40,164 bases of DNA from an uncultured Ignavibacteriales bacterium (GTDB lineage Bacteria > Bacteroidota > Ignavibacteria > Ignavibacteriales > Melioribacteraceae): positions 1 to 40,164 of the forward strand of contig CAMZLW010000087.1 in NCBI GenBank assembly GCA_947311785.1, given 5' to 3'. How positions within the stretch are numbered: position 1 is the first letter of the stretch; each line of letters starts with the position of its first letter. Under the pieces are notes generated by a model, which searched no databases, was not told where the DNA came from, and saw only the letters and a list, made by a program, of their open reading frames with translations. Of this stretch, positions 29,854-37,475 are shown in pieces. A program made the translations under genes and the position numbers.

Positions 29854-30069
29854 AATAACAGCACTTAAAATTTTTAATTCAATTTATTGGACTTTGAAAA
29901 TAGTTTATAGAAGCTGTAAAAACAAGTATTTTCATTTTGGATTTTGACATGATATGCTGTTAGCAATTAAAGAGAACAAAAGACAAATTTTTTGGGATTG
30001 TTAGACTGAAAGGGGAAAGTAATTTTGAAGTATGTTTACTTGATGTTGCAAAGCTTTTTGTGGTTAAAG

Positions 30070-30103
30070 CAAAAAGTGATTAGAGTTTCTAATCACTTTT
30101 TTA
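30070..30103 (-). terminator. Rho-independent terminator of the membrane protein gene
   Basis: On the minus strand AGTGATTAGA pairs with TCTAATCACT around a short loop and is followed by a run of T. An A-tract on the other side makes it usable from both directions. It begins about 10 bases after the stop at 30113. Confidence 0.75.
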
Positions 30104-30112
30104 AACGCGTAT

Positions 30113-30748
30113 TTATGCGTGCATTTTTTTCATAAAGCCCCAAGTAAAGGCTAATGCCATTAGAAGAAGAAGCGGAGCTAATATCATCATCACAAAATTA
30201 CCAGAAAAGAATAAAAGTTGTCCCTCAGACTTTAAGAATGTTAGTGCAATTCCACCAAGACCAATAAGCACTTCTCCAACAGTAACAAAAATAAATCCAC
30301 TTGGTGCTTTGCCCATTTTAACCGCAAGAATTGGAATGATAAAAACGGTTAAACCAAACACAGAGTGAACTGTAGCAATGGCAACAATTTGCAGACCTCT
30401 TGGAACTTCTGGTAAAAATCGAGTAAGAATAATTGCAAGTAAGCCAACTACTGCAAATATTTTGTATGGCATTCCAAATTTTTCTTTGTGAAATTCACAA
30501 ACTAACCCCACAGCAAGCCCTAATGGAATTAATGTAGTAACTACAATAATTTCTGGTCGTGGTAATATTTCCCATCCAAAAAAGATTAGTAGTAATCCTG
30601 AAACTAATAGTACAACAAACGATACCATGTAAGGAATGTTAGCACGAGGTTTTGGGTCTTTCTTTTGGAAGTCTTGAAATAGTCTAAATGCCATGTAAGC
30701 TGCAACTAAACCAGTTAGTAGTAAAGAAACTAAATCTAAAAGATTCAT
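30113..30748 (-). CDS. Uncharacterised multi-pass membrane protein
   Basis: The 211-residue protein has six or seven hydrophobic helices: DLVSLLLTGLVAAYMAFRLF, YMVSFVVLLVSGLLLIFFGW, IIVVTTLIPLGLAVGLV, IFAVVGLLAIILTRF, HSVFGLTVFIIPILAV, FIFVTVGEVLIGLGGIAL and FVMMILAPLLLLMALAFTWG. I recognise no family or catalytic residues. An AAAGGAG ribosome-binding site precedes the ATG by about 7 bases, and the gene has its own terminator, so it is probably a one-gene unit. It may be a transport or redox-membrane accessory protein, but nothing in the sequence decides this. Confidence 0.7.
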   Translation of the reverse strand: MNLLDLVSLLLTGLVAAYMAFRLFQDFQKKDPKPRANIPYMVSFVVLLVSGLLLIFFGWEILPRPEIIVVTTLIPLGLAVGLVCEFHKEKFGMPYKIFAVVGLLAIILTRFLPEVPRGLQIVAIATVHSVFGLTVFIIPILAVKMGKAPSGFIFVTVGEVLIGLGGIALTFLKSEGQLLFFSGNFVMMILAPLLLLMALAFTWGFMKKMHA

Positions 30749-31020
30749 TTTTTTCTCCTTTGTTGGTTAGAATATAGTTTTATTAAACAATTTATAGGTT
30801 TAACAAATTTTAACAGTTAGTATATTCAGATAAAAAATTCCTATTAAAACTTAACAAAAAAAAACATATTTGGATAGTTTAAAGTTGAAAACTATACGAA
30901 TAAAAAGTTATTTAATTTTTGCTTTATATCCTACATAGGCAAGAGTAAACAGCAATTTTTAAATTTCGCTCTTGTATGTTAAAAGTTATAAAAAATGTTC
31001 TTTGAAATATTGAATAAAAA

Positions 31021-31160
31021 CGTTTCTTTACGGAAGAGAAGGATTAGCTCTTGGTCTTCGAGACCGTGATTCAGTTTCTTCCTTCCGTTAGGTAAAAATT
31101 GGGGAATAACTTGGTACTTTGATACCGTATTTTACAAGACTAGTGTTACCTAACAAAATC
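31021..31160 (+). ncRNA. Predicted bridge RNA of the IS110 element
   Basis: Two adjacent stem-loops lie between the left end and the transposase. Loop 1: ACGGAAG (31030-31036) pairs with CTTCCGT (31082-31088), with inner hairpin GGTCT/AGACC (31053-31065). Loop 2: GTTAGGTAA (31087-31095) pairs with TTACCTAAC (31146-31154), with inner hairpin GGTA/TACC (31113-31126). Loop 1 holds a left target guide (31044-31051, 7/8 to the left flank) and a right target guide (31067-31074, complementary 8/8 to core plus right flank). Loop 2 holds a left donor guide (31103-31111, 9/9 to the right end) and a right donor guide (31133-31138, complementary 6/6 to the left end). Transcript ends are estimates. Confidence 0.82.
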
Positions 31161-31187
31161 TATTTTTAACAAAAATTTTGGAATAAC

Positions 31188-32519
31188 ATGAACGTGAACT
31201 ATTACATGGGAATTGATGTAAGCAAAGGCTACGCAGACTTAACAATTCTCAATCAGCAAAAAGAAGTTATTGAAGAAAACTTTCAACTAGATGATACCTT
31301 TGAAGGTCATAATCATTTGTTTAATATCCTCTCGAGTTTTTATGTTCAACATCCGGAAGCAAAGCTATTTGCAGCAGTCGAATCAACAGGAGGATATGAA
31401 AGCAATTGGTTTAACACTTTGCACAAACTACAATTTAGAATGGAACTATCAGTAGCAAGACTTAATCCGTTTGGTGTTAGCCATAGTAGCAAAGCTTCTA
31501 TGAGTAGAATTATTACTGATAAACAAAGTGCCAAGTTTATTGCTGAGTATTTAATCAGCTATCCAGAGGTAGTCAACTATGAAAGTGAAGATTATTTTGC
31601 TTCTGCAAGAAGGCAATGGACATCTATAAAAATGTTTACTAAGCAAAAGACACAACTCCTCAATCAACTCAACTCATTGCTTTACATAGCTAATCCGGAA
31701 ATACTCTCTTTCTGTCGTGATGGAGTAAGGTTGTGGACGTTATTACTACTTGAGAAGTATCCAACTGCTCTAAAGATTTCAAGAGCCAAGGTAACATCAC
31801 TTTCTCAAATACCTTATTTATCAAAAGATAGAGCTGAAGAAATAATTAAAAATGCAAAACAATCTATTGCCTCTGCTAATGATGAAATTACAGCCGAGAC
31901 TATTATTGCCATTGTTAAACAAATTATTTCTTTGAAAAAGATTATTGCCAAACAAATAAATCTTTTAGAAAACAGTGTTGATTTACCTAATGAAGTTGAA
32001 CTACTCAAATCATTTAATGGTATAGGAACATACTCTGCTGTTGGTTTAATGATTGAGATAATATCTGTAGAAAGATTTCAATCATCTAAAAAGTTAGCTT
32101 CATTCTTTGGTATTCATCCAGTATTCAAAGTTAGTGGCGATGGTAAATCCGGTTTTAGAATGAGTAAAAAAGGTAGAAAAGAACCTCGTAATATTCTTTT
32201 TAATATTACCAGATATGCTATTGCTCACAATGACTTTATTAAAGAAATTTATGCTAATCATCTCAAAAAAGGAATGTCTAAATTGGCAGCAATGGGGGCT
32301 ATTATGCATAAAATCATTAGAATCATTTACGGTATGTTGAAAAACAACACTCCTTTTAATGCTCATATTGATATTGATAATCGAAATAAATCTAATAATG
32401 AAGAGAAACAATCAACTAAATTAAACATAGAGAGACGATATCAGAAACACGATAACATTGCTCCTACTTCTAGAAAACAAAATAAATTGAGAAAAGAGAA
32501 CGAACCTCTCCCAAAATGA
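31188..32519 (+). CDS. IS110-family transposase (bridge RNA-guided recombinase type)
   Basis: The 443-residue protein has an N-terminal DEDD RuvC-like domain (YYMGIDVSKGYADLTIL with Asp10, FAAVESTGGYESNWF with Glu near 66, TDKQSAKFIAEYL) and a C-terminal transposase_20 domain (LKSFNGIGTYSAVGLMIEI, KLASFFGIHP, SGFRMSKKGRKEPRNILFN). The C-terminal part should provide the serine nucleophile characteristic of IS110 recombinases, although I cannot pin it to one residue. A basic, low-complexity tail of about 45 residues makes it longer than many relatives. The ATG at 31188 follows the predicted bridge RNA directly, so the RNA probably overlaps or precedes the transposase message. No frameshift is seen, so the element may be active. 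Confidence 0.9.
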   Translation: MNVNYYMGIDVSKGYADLTILNQQKEVIEENFQLDDTFEGHNHLFNILSSFYVQHPEAKLFAAVESTGGYESNWFNTLHKLQFRMELSVARLNPFGVSHSSKASMSRIITDKQSAKFIAEYLISYPEVVNYESEDYFASARRQWTSIKMFTKQKTQLLNQLNSLLYIANPEILSFCRDGVRLWTLLLLEKYPTALKISRAKVTSLSQIPYLSKDRAEEIIKNAKQSIASANDEITAETIIAIVKQIISLKKIIAKQINLLENSVDLPNEVELLKSFNGIGTYSAVGLMIEIISVERFQSSKKLASFFGIHPVFKVSGDGKSGFRMSKKGRKEPRNILFNITRYAIAHNDFIKEIYANHLKKGMSKLAAMGAIMHKIIRIIYGMLKNNTPFNAHIDIDNRNKSNNEEKQSTKLNIERRYQKHDNIAPTSRKQNKLRKENEPLPK

Positions 32520-32675
32520 CTTAGCATTTAATACGGGCTCTGGAACATTCTCCTTCTCGATTTTTGCAATTTTAACTTAAGGAAACTTTTTCAATATGTC
32601 AAAGAACTTATGATTTATTAAATATTTTATTGAACATTACATTCATTCAATTGCTTGACTTTTAACGGAATAACT

Positions 32676-32852
32676 GAATCAAAACAAGGTTGGTCTCGCA
32701 TTGATAAACAACTTATATCTGGAGTTCCAACACCCGCAGAATTTATTTTTGATAAAGTATCTTCAAAAATATCTAAAGTTTCATTGTTAAGTATTGCACT
32801 TACTGGTGATAGAAAGAAAGTAGAATTTAGAAATATTGAACTCAACAAATAA
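32676..32852 (+). pseudogene. 3' fragment of an unidentified gene beside the IS110 right end
   Basis: Directly after the CT core an open frame of 58 codons runs to TAA (GWSRIDKQLISGVPTPAEF, FDKVSSKISKVSLLSIALTG). A TTG at 32655 inside the IS end could start it by chance. Joining the left flank across the insertion keeps the frame open only back to a TAA at 30946-30948, with no start codon, so the gene was already truncated or has lost its 5' part. I do not recognise the family. Confidence 0.4.
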
Positions 32853-32942
32853 TTTGTTTCCACAAAGATAATTCACTATGCTTTAGTAATTATACTAGAG
32901 CATAGGTTTACCAAAAATAACAATTAATTTATTGAGGTAATT

Positions 32943-34436
32943 ATGATTTCACGAATTAAATTTTTATTTGTAGTTGTAACCACTTTATGTTTTCTTACCA
33001 CAATTTTATACTCACAAACAGAAACTTCCCTTAAGAAAGGATTAATAGGACACTACTCCTTTAACGACAACGACGCTATGGATATAAGTGGAAATGAGAA
33101 CCATGGCGAAACAGACGGGGTAGTTTTAGAAAAAGATATTAGTGGTGCAAGACACGGTAGCTACAGATGGGATGATGAAGACGATTATATAAAATTACCC
33201 ATCGATATTAGTGCAATGACGTTGCCCAAAGTTACTCTATGTGCATGGGTTTATCCACAAAGTTACAGCGGCGAAATAACAGTAATATCTAACGAGGATT
33301 GGGGCGGGGATAGAAAAATTTATACTCCTAAATATGGTAAAAAACGAGTTTGGGCAATATCAGATGGCAAAGGTGGTTTTATTGGAAAAACTCCAATAGT
33401 TACTCGCAAATGGGTTTTTGTTGTTGCCACCTACAACGAAAAAAGTAATAGAGCCTCCATTTATGTTGATGGTGTAAAAACATCGGGCAAAACTAAGATG
33501 GATATGTCAGCCGACTTTACAATGATTGGAGCAAATACAAAACATAATGATGACTTTGAAGCACTAATTGATGAAGTGAGAATTTATGATAGAATTCTTT
33601 CTAAATCAGAAATTACCGCTCTGCGAAAGACACAAACTAAGATTGATGATTTTAAGAAAAAAGAAAAAGCCCGTTACTATCTTCCAAAACAAAACAACGT
33701 AGTTGTCCGCTCTCATCCAAGTAAAGATGCAAAAATGCTGGGTAAATTATCTACATCCGACACATTGCGTTCTAAAATTCAAGTTCCATCAAAGGGTGGC
33801 AAGTGGAATGAATGGCTAAAGATTGATTACAAAGGTAAAACTGGCTACGTGCAACTTAGCTACATTAAAGTTCATTATGTAGAGGACGCTAACCTATCCG
33901 ACTTTGAAAAAATGACAAAAGAATATATGAATTGGGGTAACTGGGTATTCTGGGTTATTATGATTTTATTCTTAGGCATTGGTATTGGAGGAAGTGCTGG
34001 CTTTGGCGGAATTGATGGAATTCTTAACGCAGTTACTGGAAATGATTTTGATGGCAATGTGGCATTCTTCCCTATTATCACTGGCTTTTCTGGATTTATA
34101 CTCGCCATATTAATGGTGATTTGGCAGGATAGCATTGAGTATTATTTAATAGATAATTTTTCATATTGGCCTGCTGGCTATGGGGTTGCCGTTTGGGTTG
34201 TTTGGATTGTGTTAGTAATAAATCTACTTGTTTTACTATTTATGATATTTGAAAGTTTAACTTGTGGAAATATTATTCATGGAATTTTACGAATAGCAAT
34301 TCAATTGGTTTTAGCTTTCTTTACACTCTACTCGGTTTTTGCAATTACAATTGCACTGATAATTATTGTGGTTATTGTAATGGTCGTTATACTATTATTG
34401 GCAGGCTTCTTTGGTGTGAGGTATGTTAAAGAATAA
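32943..34436 (+). CDS. Secreted/membrane protein with LamG-like, SH3-like and C-terminal membrane domains
   Basis: The 497-residue protein starts with a signal peptide (ISRIKFLFVVVTTLCFLTTI). A concanavalin-like LamG_3 jelly roll follows at about residues 35-230 (LIGHYSFNDNDAMDISGNEN, KVTLCAWVYPQSYSGEI, ALIDEVRIYDRILSKSEI). An SH3b-type domain lies at about 240-315 (VVVRSHPSKDAKMLGKL, GKTGYVQLSYIKVHY). After that come about four to five transmembrane helices (WVFWVIMILFLGIGIGGS through IIIVVIVMVVILLLAGFFG). The layout suggests extracytoplasmic carbohydrate or cell-wall binding tethered to a membrane domain. GAGG precedes the ATG. A strong terminator follows the stop. Confidence 0.75.
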   Translation: MISRIKFLFVVVTTLCFLTTILYSQTETSLKKGLIGHYSFNDNDAMDISGNENHGETDGVVLEKDISGARHGSYRWDDEDDYIKLPIDISAMTLPKVTLCAWVYPQSYSGEITVISNEDWGGDRKIYTPKYGKKRVWAISDGKGGFIGKTPIVTRKWVFVVATYNEKSNRASIYVDGVKTSGKTKMDMSADFTMIGANTKHNDDFEALIDEVRIYDRILSKSEITALRKTQTKIDDFKKKEKARYYLPKQNNVVVRSHPSKDAKMLGKLSTSDTLRSKIQVPSKGGKWNEWLKIDYKGKTGYVQLSYIKVHYVEDANLSDFEKMTKEYMNWGNWVFWVIMILFLGIGIGGSAGFGGIDGILNAVTGNDFDGNVAFFPIITGFSGFILAILMVIWQDSIEYYLIDNFSYWPAGYGVAVWVVWIVLVINLLVLLFMIFESLTCGNIIHGILRIAIQLVLAFFTLYSVFAITIALIIIVVIVMVVILLLAGFFGVRYVKE

Positions 34437-34466
34437 TTGAAGTTTTCTTTTTACAGTTATTTTTTA

Positions 34467-34491
34467 GGCGACTCTGTGAGTCGCCTTTTTT
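34467..34491 (+). terminator. Rho-independent terminator after the LamG/SH3 gene
   Basis: GGCGACT and AGTCGCC form a perfect 7-base-pair stem around CTGTG, followed by TTTTTT. It lies 30 bases after the stop at 34436 and reaches the stop of the convergent amidotransferase gene. Confidence 0.88.
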
Positions 34492-35200
34492 ATTTAGTGA
34501 AATTTTCAGAAACTTTTTCAATATAACCAAGCAAAGAGTATAGCTTGTTTTTGGTAAGGTTGAAGTAATTTTTATTACTCAACATCTCAGTTTCGGTTTG
34601 AATGTATGGAGCCTCAACCATTTCATCTCTACCGTTTTTAATTAATTTTTTTAGTGAACTCTCGCTCATCTCTAAGTGATACTGCAATGCAAATACATTT
34701 TTGTTATAAATAAATGCTTGGTTGTTGCAAACCTCACTTTTAACAATCCTTTCTGCTCCTTTTGGAATTTCAAAAGTATCTCCGTGCCAATGAAAGACTG
34801 GAGTATTAATTGAAAGAATTTCATTCAACTCTGAACAACTTTTATTTTCAACTATTTGTATTGGAAACCAACCAATTTCTTTATGTTTATTGGCTTTTGT
34901 TTTGGCTCCAAGCACATCGGCAATTAGTTGTGCACCCAAACAAATTCCTAAAACCGATATTCCTTTTTTAATAACATTTGCAATAAATAATTTTTCTTTT
35001 TTTAGATATGGATGTTTGACAGAATCATATATATTCATTGGTCCACCCATTACAATCAACAAATCAAAATCACTATTATTTGGTAATGATTCGTTTAAGT
35101 AAAACTTGGTGGAAGTGAGTTTGTGTTTGTTTTCATCAGCCCAATTTAAAATTACTCCAGGTGTTTCGTATTCAACGTGTTGTAGATAATGTATTTTCAT
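34490..35200 (-). CDS. Class I glutamine amidotransferase (GMP synthase-like)
   Basis: The protein of about 236 residues has a type 1 glutamine amidotransferase fold. DLLIVMGGPMNIYD forms the oxyanion region, VLGICLGAQLIADVLGAK holds the nucleophilic Cys, PVFHWHGDTFEIPKGAERI is the usual substrate-loop segment, and ALQYHLEMSE supplies the catalytic His and Glu. No synthetase domain is attached. Stand-alone members include gamma-glutamyl hydrolases and unassigned amidotransferases. I chose the ATG at 35200; a GTG two codons earlier extends it. It converges with the LamG/SH3 gene and diverges from the TPR gene. Confidence 0.85.
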   Translation of the reverse strand: MKIHYLQHVEYETPGVILNWADENKHKLTSTKFYLNESLPNNSDFDLLIVMGGPMNIYDSVKHPYLKKEKLFIANVIKKGISVLGICLGAQLIADVLGAKTKANKHKEIGWFPIQIVENKSCSELNEILSINTPVFHWHGDTFEIPKGAERIVKSEVCNNQAFIYNKNVFALQYHLEMSESSLKKLIKNGRDEMVEAPYIQTETEMLSNKNYFNLTKNKLYSLLGYIEKVSENFTK

Positions 35201-35438
35201 AATCACTTTAAAATTTAAAATTGAATTTCGTTATATTTCCAAGTGCAAATATAGGTATCAATTATTTTTTTTGTTCTTATTGTTGTTGGATTAAATCTAA
35301 ATATCAATCCCTTAGTTAATAATTCCACAAACTTATTTGTTATATATGCGTCTATATGTAAAGTTTCATAAGGTTGTTGATACTTTTCTTTTTGCATAAA
35401 GCAAACTAAAACTATAATTAAACAATAATGGAAAATTT

Positions 35439-36317
35439 ATGAAAACCAAAATTCTAACAATACTTATTACACTATTATTAGTCCTCCAAATTTCTGCATT
35501 CCAAAATGATAGTTTACAAAAAGCGAAACAGTTGATTAAAGAACAAAAATTTGAGGAGGCAAAAAATCTTCTTGAAACCATTGTAGAAAACGATGATAAG
35601 AACCACGAAGCATATTTTATTCTTGGAAAAACCTTTTTGTCGCTTAGAGAACCAGAAGATGCCACCGATAGTTTTGAAGAAGCAGTTGAGTTGCAAGAAG
35701 ACAATGCTGACTACCATTTTTGGTTAGGACAAGCAATTGCAATGGATGCTCAATCATCCAATGTTATAAGTCAAGCAATGATGGCTGGGGATATTTTAGA
35801 TGAGTTTGAAAGAACAGTTGAGTTAGACCCCACACATATTCCAGGAAGAATGGGAATGATAGGGTTTTATGTTAATGCTCCAGGAATTATGGGCGGAGAT
35901 TTAGATAAGGCAAAATTGAATGCAAAAGAATTGTTGAAGCTAGACGAAGCCAAAGGGAGAATGTCTTTAGCCAGAATTTATTTGAAAGAAGAAAAAATGG
36001 ATTCTGTTGAGATACAAATAAAATTATTTGAAGAAAAATATAAAAACGACAAATCCACATCCTCTTTTTATAATTCGTTAGGTTACTTTTATCTTGGGCG
36101 TGGCAATACGGATAAAGCAGTAGTTGCTTTTGAAAAGCAAGTGGAACTAAACCCTAAAAGTGCTAACTCTCACGATAGCCTTGGCGATGGCTACAAAGCA
36201 TCAAAAAGATATGACGATGCAATTGCGCAGTATAAAAAAGCGTTAGAGATAAATCCAAATTTTTCTGCTTCTGCTGATAATCTTAAAGAGTTACAAGAGC
36301 AATTGAAAGAAGAGTAA
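35439..36317 (+). CDS. Secreted TPR-repeat protein
   Basis: The 292-residue protein has a signal peptide (KTKILTILITLLLVLQISAF) and at least five tetratricopeptide-like repeats. Clear ones are AKQLIKEQKFEEAKNLLETI, EAYFILGKTFLSLREPEDAT, SFYNSLGYFYLGRGNTDKAV and SHDSLGDGYKASKRYDDAIA, each with the small/aromatic spacing of TPR helices. A middle segment (IPGRMGMIGFYVNAPGIMGG) is typical of a group of periplasmic TPR proteins in this lineage. TPR domains mediate protein contacts; no enzyme motif is present. The gene stands alone, divergent from the amidotransferase gene, with 232 bases between. Confidence 0.8.
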   Translation: MKTKILTILITLLLVLQISAFQNDSLQKAKQLIKEQKFEEAKNLLETIVENDDKNHEAYFILGKTFLSLREPEDATDSFEEAVELQEDNADYHFWLGQAIAMDAQSSNVISQAMMAGDILDEFERTVELDPTHIPGRMGMIGFYVNAPGIMGGDLDKAKLNAKELLKLDEAKGRMSLARIYLKEEKMDSVEIQIKLFEEKYKNDKSTSSFYNSLGYFYLGRGNTDKAVVAFEKQVELNPKSANSHDSLGDGYKASKRYDDAIAQYKKALEINPNFSASADNLKELQEQLKEE

Positions 36318-36725
36318 AGGGAAAGTTATAAGTTACTAAGTGTGAACTAAAGTGCCTAAAGTTCAAAGGCATTAACTCTGGATTAAATTTGATGTTTACT
36401 TTTTAAAAATCTAATAATTTTGGCTCTAATCTAAAAAGGGATAGTTCCAAGTTCTAATTATCGTTATAATGTTGTGCCGAAGGCACTTTTTATGCCGTAT
36501 AGATTCTTTGCATTACCATAATATTGCTCCTCTAGAGCTTTCTGTACTTCTATATTTCTACGTAACTCACTTCGAGAACCTCATTTCGAGAATCTTAGTG
36601 TAACATAGTGCAAACAATATTTTCTTCAGAGTATTTATTACTTGCTCAAACCTTTGCTAATGAGTAGTTTACAAACACAAAAAAAGACAATAATGTTTTT
36701 TTATTCTCAATTATCATTTTGAATC
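36318..36725. other. Intergenic region with a small hairpin
   Basis: No gene is visible in these 408 bases. A perfect hairpin GTGCC-GAA-GGCAC at 36474-36486 is followed by TTTTT and resembles a weak terminator or a small palindromic repeat unit; a related GTGCC and GGCAT lie upstream around 36351 and 36367. Two close copies of TTCGAGAA occur near 36571 and 36586. Confidence 0.4.
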
Positions 36726-37475
36726 ATGTCCAAATCTCTTTATTCAGTTTTAGTAATTGCTTTTTTATTATTTAACTCAATTTTTTCACAAAACGACAAC
36801 AAGTCTATTCCGCTGGATGATGTTTACTACATTCAATCTGCAATGAATTATGGCAAAAACAATGGTGGAGTTTGGGATTTGCCTGGGGATAAAGATTTTG
36901 CAGTAGCTCAAAAATTTTCTGTTTGGGAATTCACTCCAGAAAAAAAGACATATGGTCGTTATCTTAGCGATGGAAAAGATGCAGACAGAAAGTATAAATT
37001 TTACACATCAAAAAACAGTGAGTATTTGAAAATACGTCTATCAACAGTAAAAGGGTATGTGGATGTTGCTGGTGGCGGTAGTTCTAATGGAACAAGCATT
37101 CAACTTTATAACGAAAACAATACATCTTCACAAAATTTTAGATTTGTTTATATGAACAATGGACGGTTCAAAATTTATAATGAGAATAGTAAATTATTAT
37201 GTCTATCTGCTCGGTCAAATAAAAACGGTACCAAAATAGTTCTGTGGGATGACCACAGCGGATCACATTTAGAATGGGTATTAATTTCGGATAAAACACG
37301 AAAGGCATTAGTTCTTCCAAATAAAAAGAAAATTACACACCGAAAAAAAGAGTGGGCAGATATGGGCGGAATTGGTCGTTTTGTAATTCAATCGGCAAAT
37401 AATTTTGGGGGTTCTACCCTTATTGTTGTGGGTAAAGGTCTAAGTTCCCATGGAAAAATAGTATGGCACTTCTAA
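36726..37475 (+). pseudogene. Secreted ricin-type lectin gene, 3' end cut by the ISL3 element
   Basis: The frame codes 249 residues: a signal peptide (SLYSVLVIAFLLFNSIFSQ), a first unit starting VYYIQSAMNYGKNNGGVWDL, and a ricin B-like trefoil with NFRFVYMNNGRFKIYN and LEWVLIS. A second unit starts near the end as GRFVIQSANNFGG, parallel to the first unit. At that point the ISL3 inverted repeat begins (37410), and the last 21 residues come from the IS. About 228 residues are native, and the rest of the second unit and anything beyond are missing. The product, if made, is truncated; the lectin part could still fold. Confidence 0.75.
37410..37431 (+). repeat. Left terminal inverted repeat of ISL3 element
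   Basis: A 22-base repeat beginning GGTTCTACCCTTATTGTTGT, identical in inverted orientation to 38664-38685. Confidence 0.9.

Larger units (their letters stand above)
30971..32675 (+). mobile_element. IS110-family insertion sequence, boundaries set by guide matching
   Basis: The element runs from a CT core at 30971-30972 to a second CT at 32674-32675; only the 2-base core is repeated, and there are no inverted repeats. The ends were chosen from the bridge-RNA-like guides in its 5' region. The right end GGAATAA+CT matches a donor guide 9/9 and the left end CT+TGTA matches 6/6. The flanks TTCGCT+CT and CT+GAATCA match the target guides 7/8 and 8/8. The element holds one transposase gene. It lies in an intergenic area beside a truncated reading frame. 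Rejoining 30972 to 32676 should restore the empty site. Confidence 0.85.

Noticed and set aside
29854-30112. Possible riboswitch or molybdenum-sensing leader before ygfK
   Set aside because: I found no conserved Moco-motif or extended structure other than the terminator of the opposite-side gene.
32100-32411. Long frame opposite the IS110 transposase
   Set aside because: It is antisense to a clear coding sequence with conserved motifs and shows no family features.
35215-35397. 60-codon minus-strand frame upstream of the amidotransferase gene
   Set aside because: It fills a divergent promoter space, has no recognisable motif and AT-rich composition; a chance frame is more likely.
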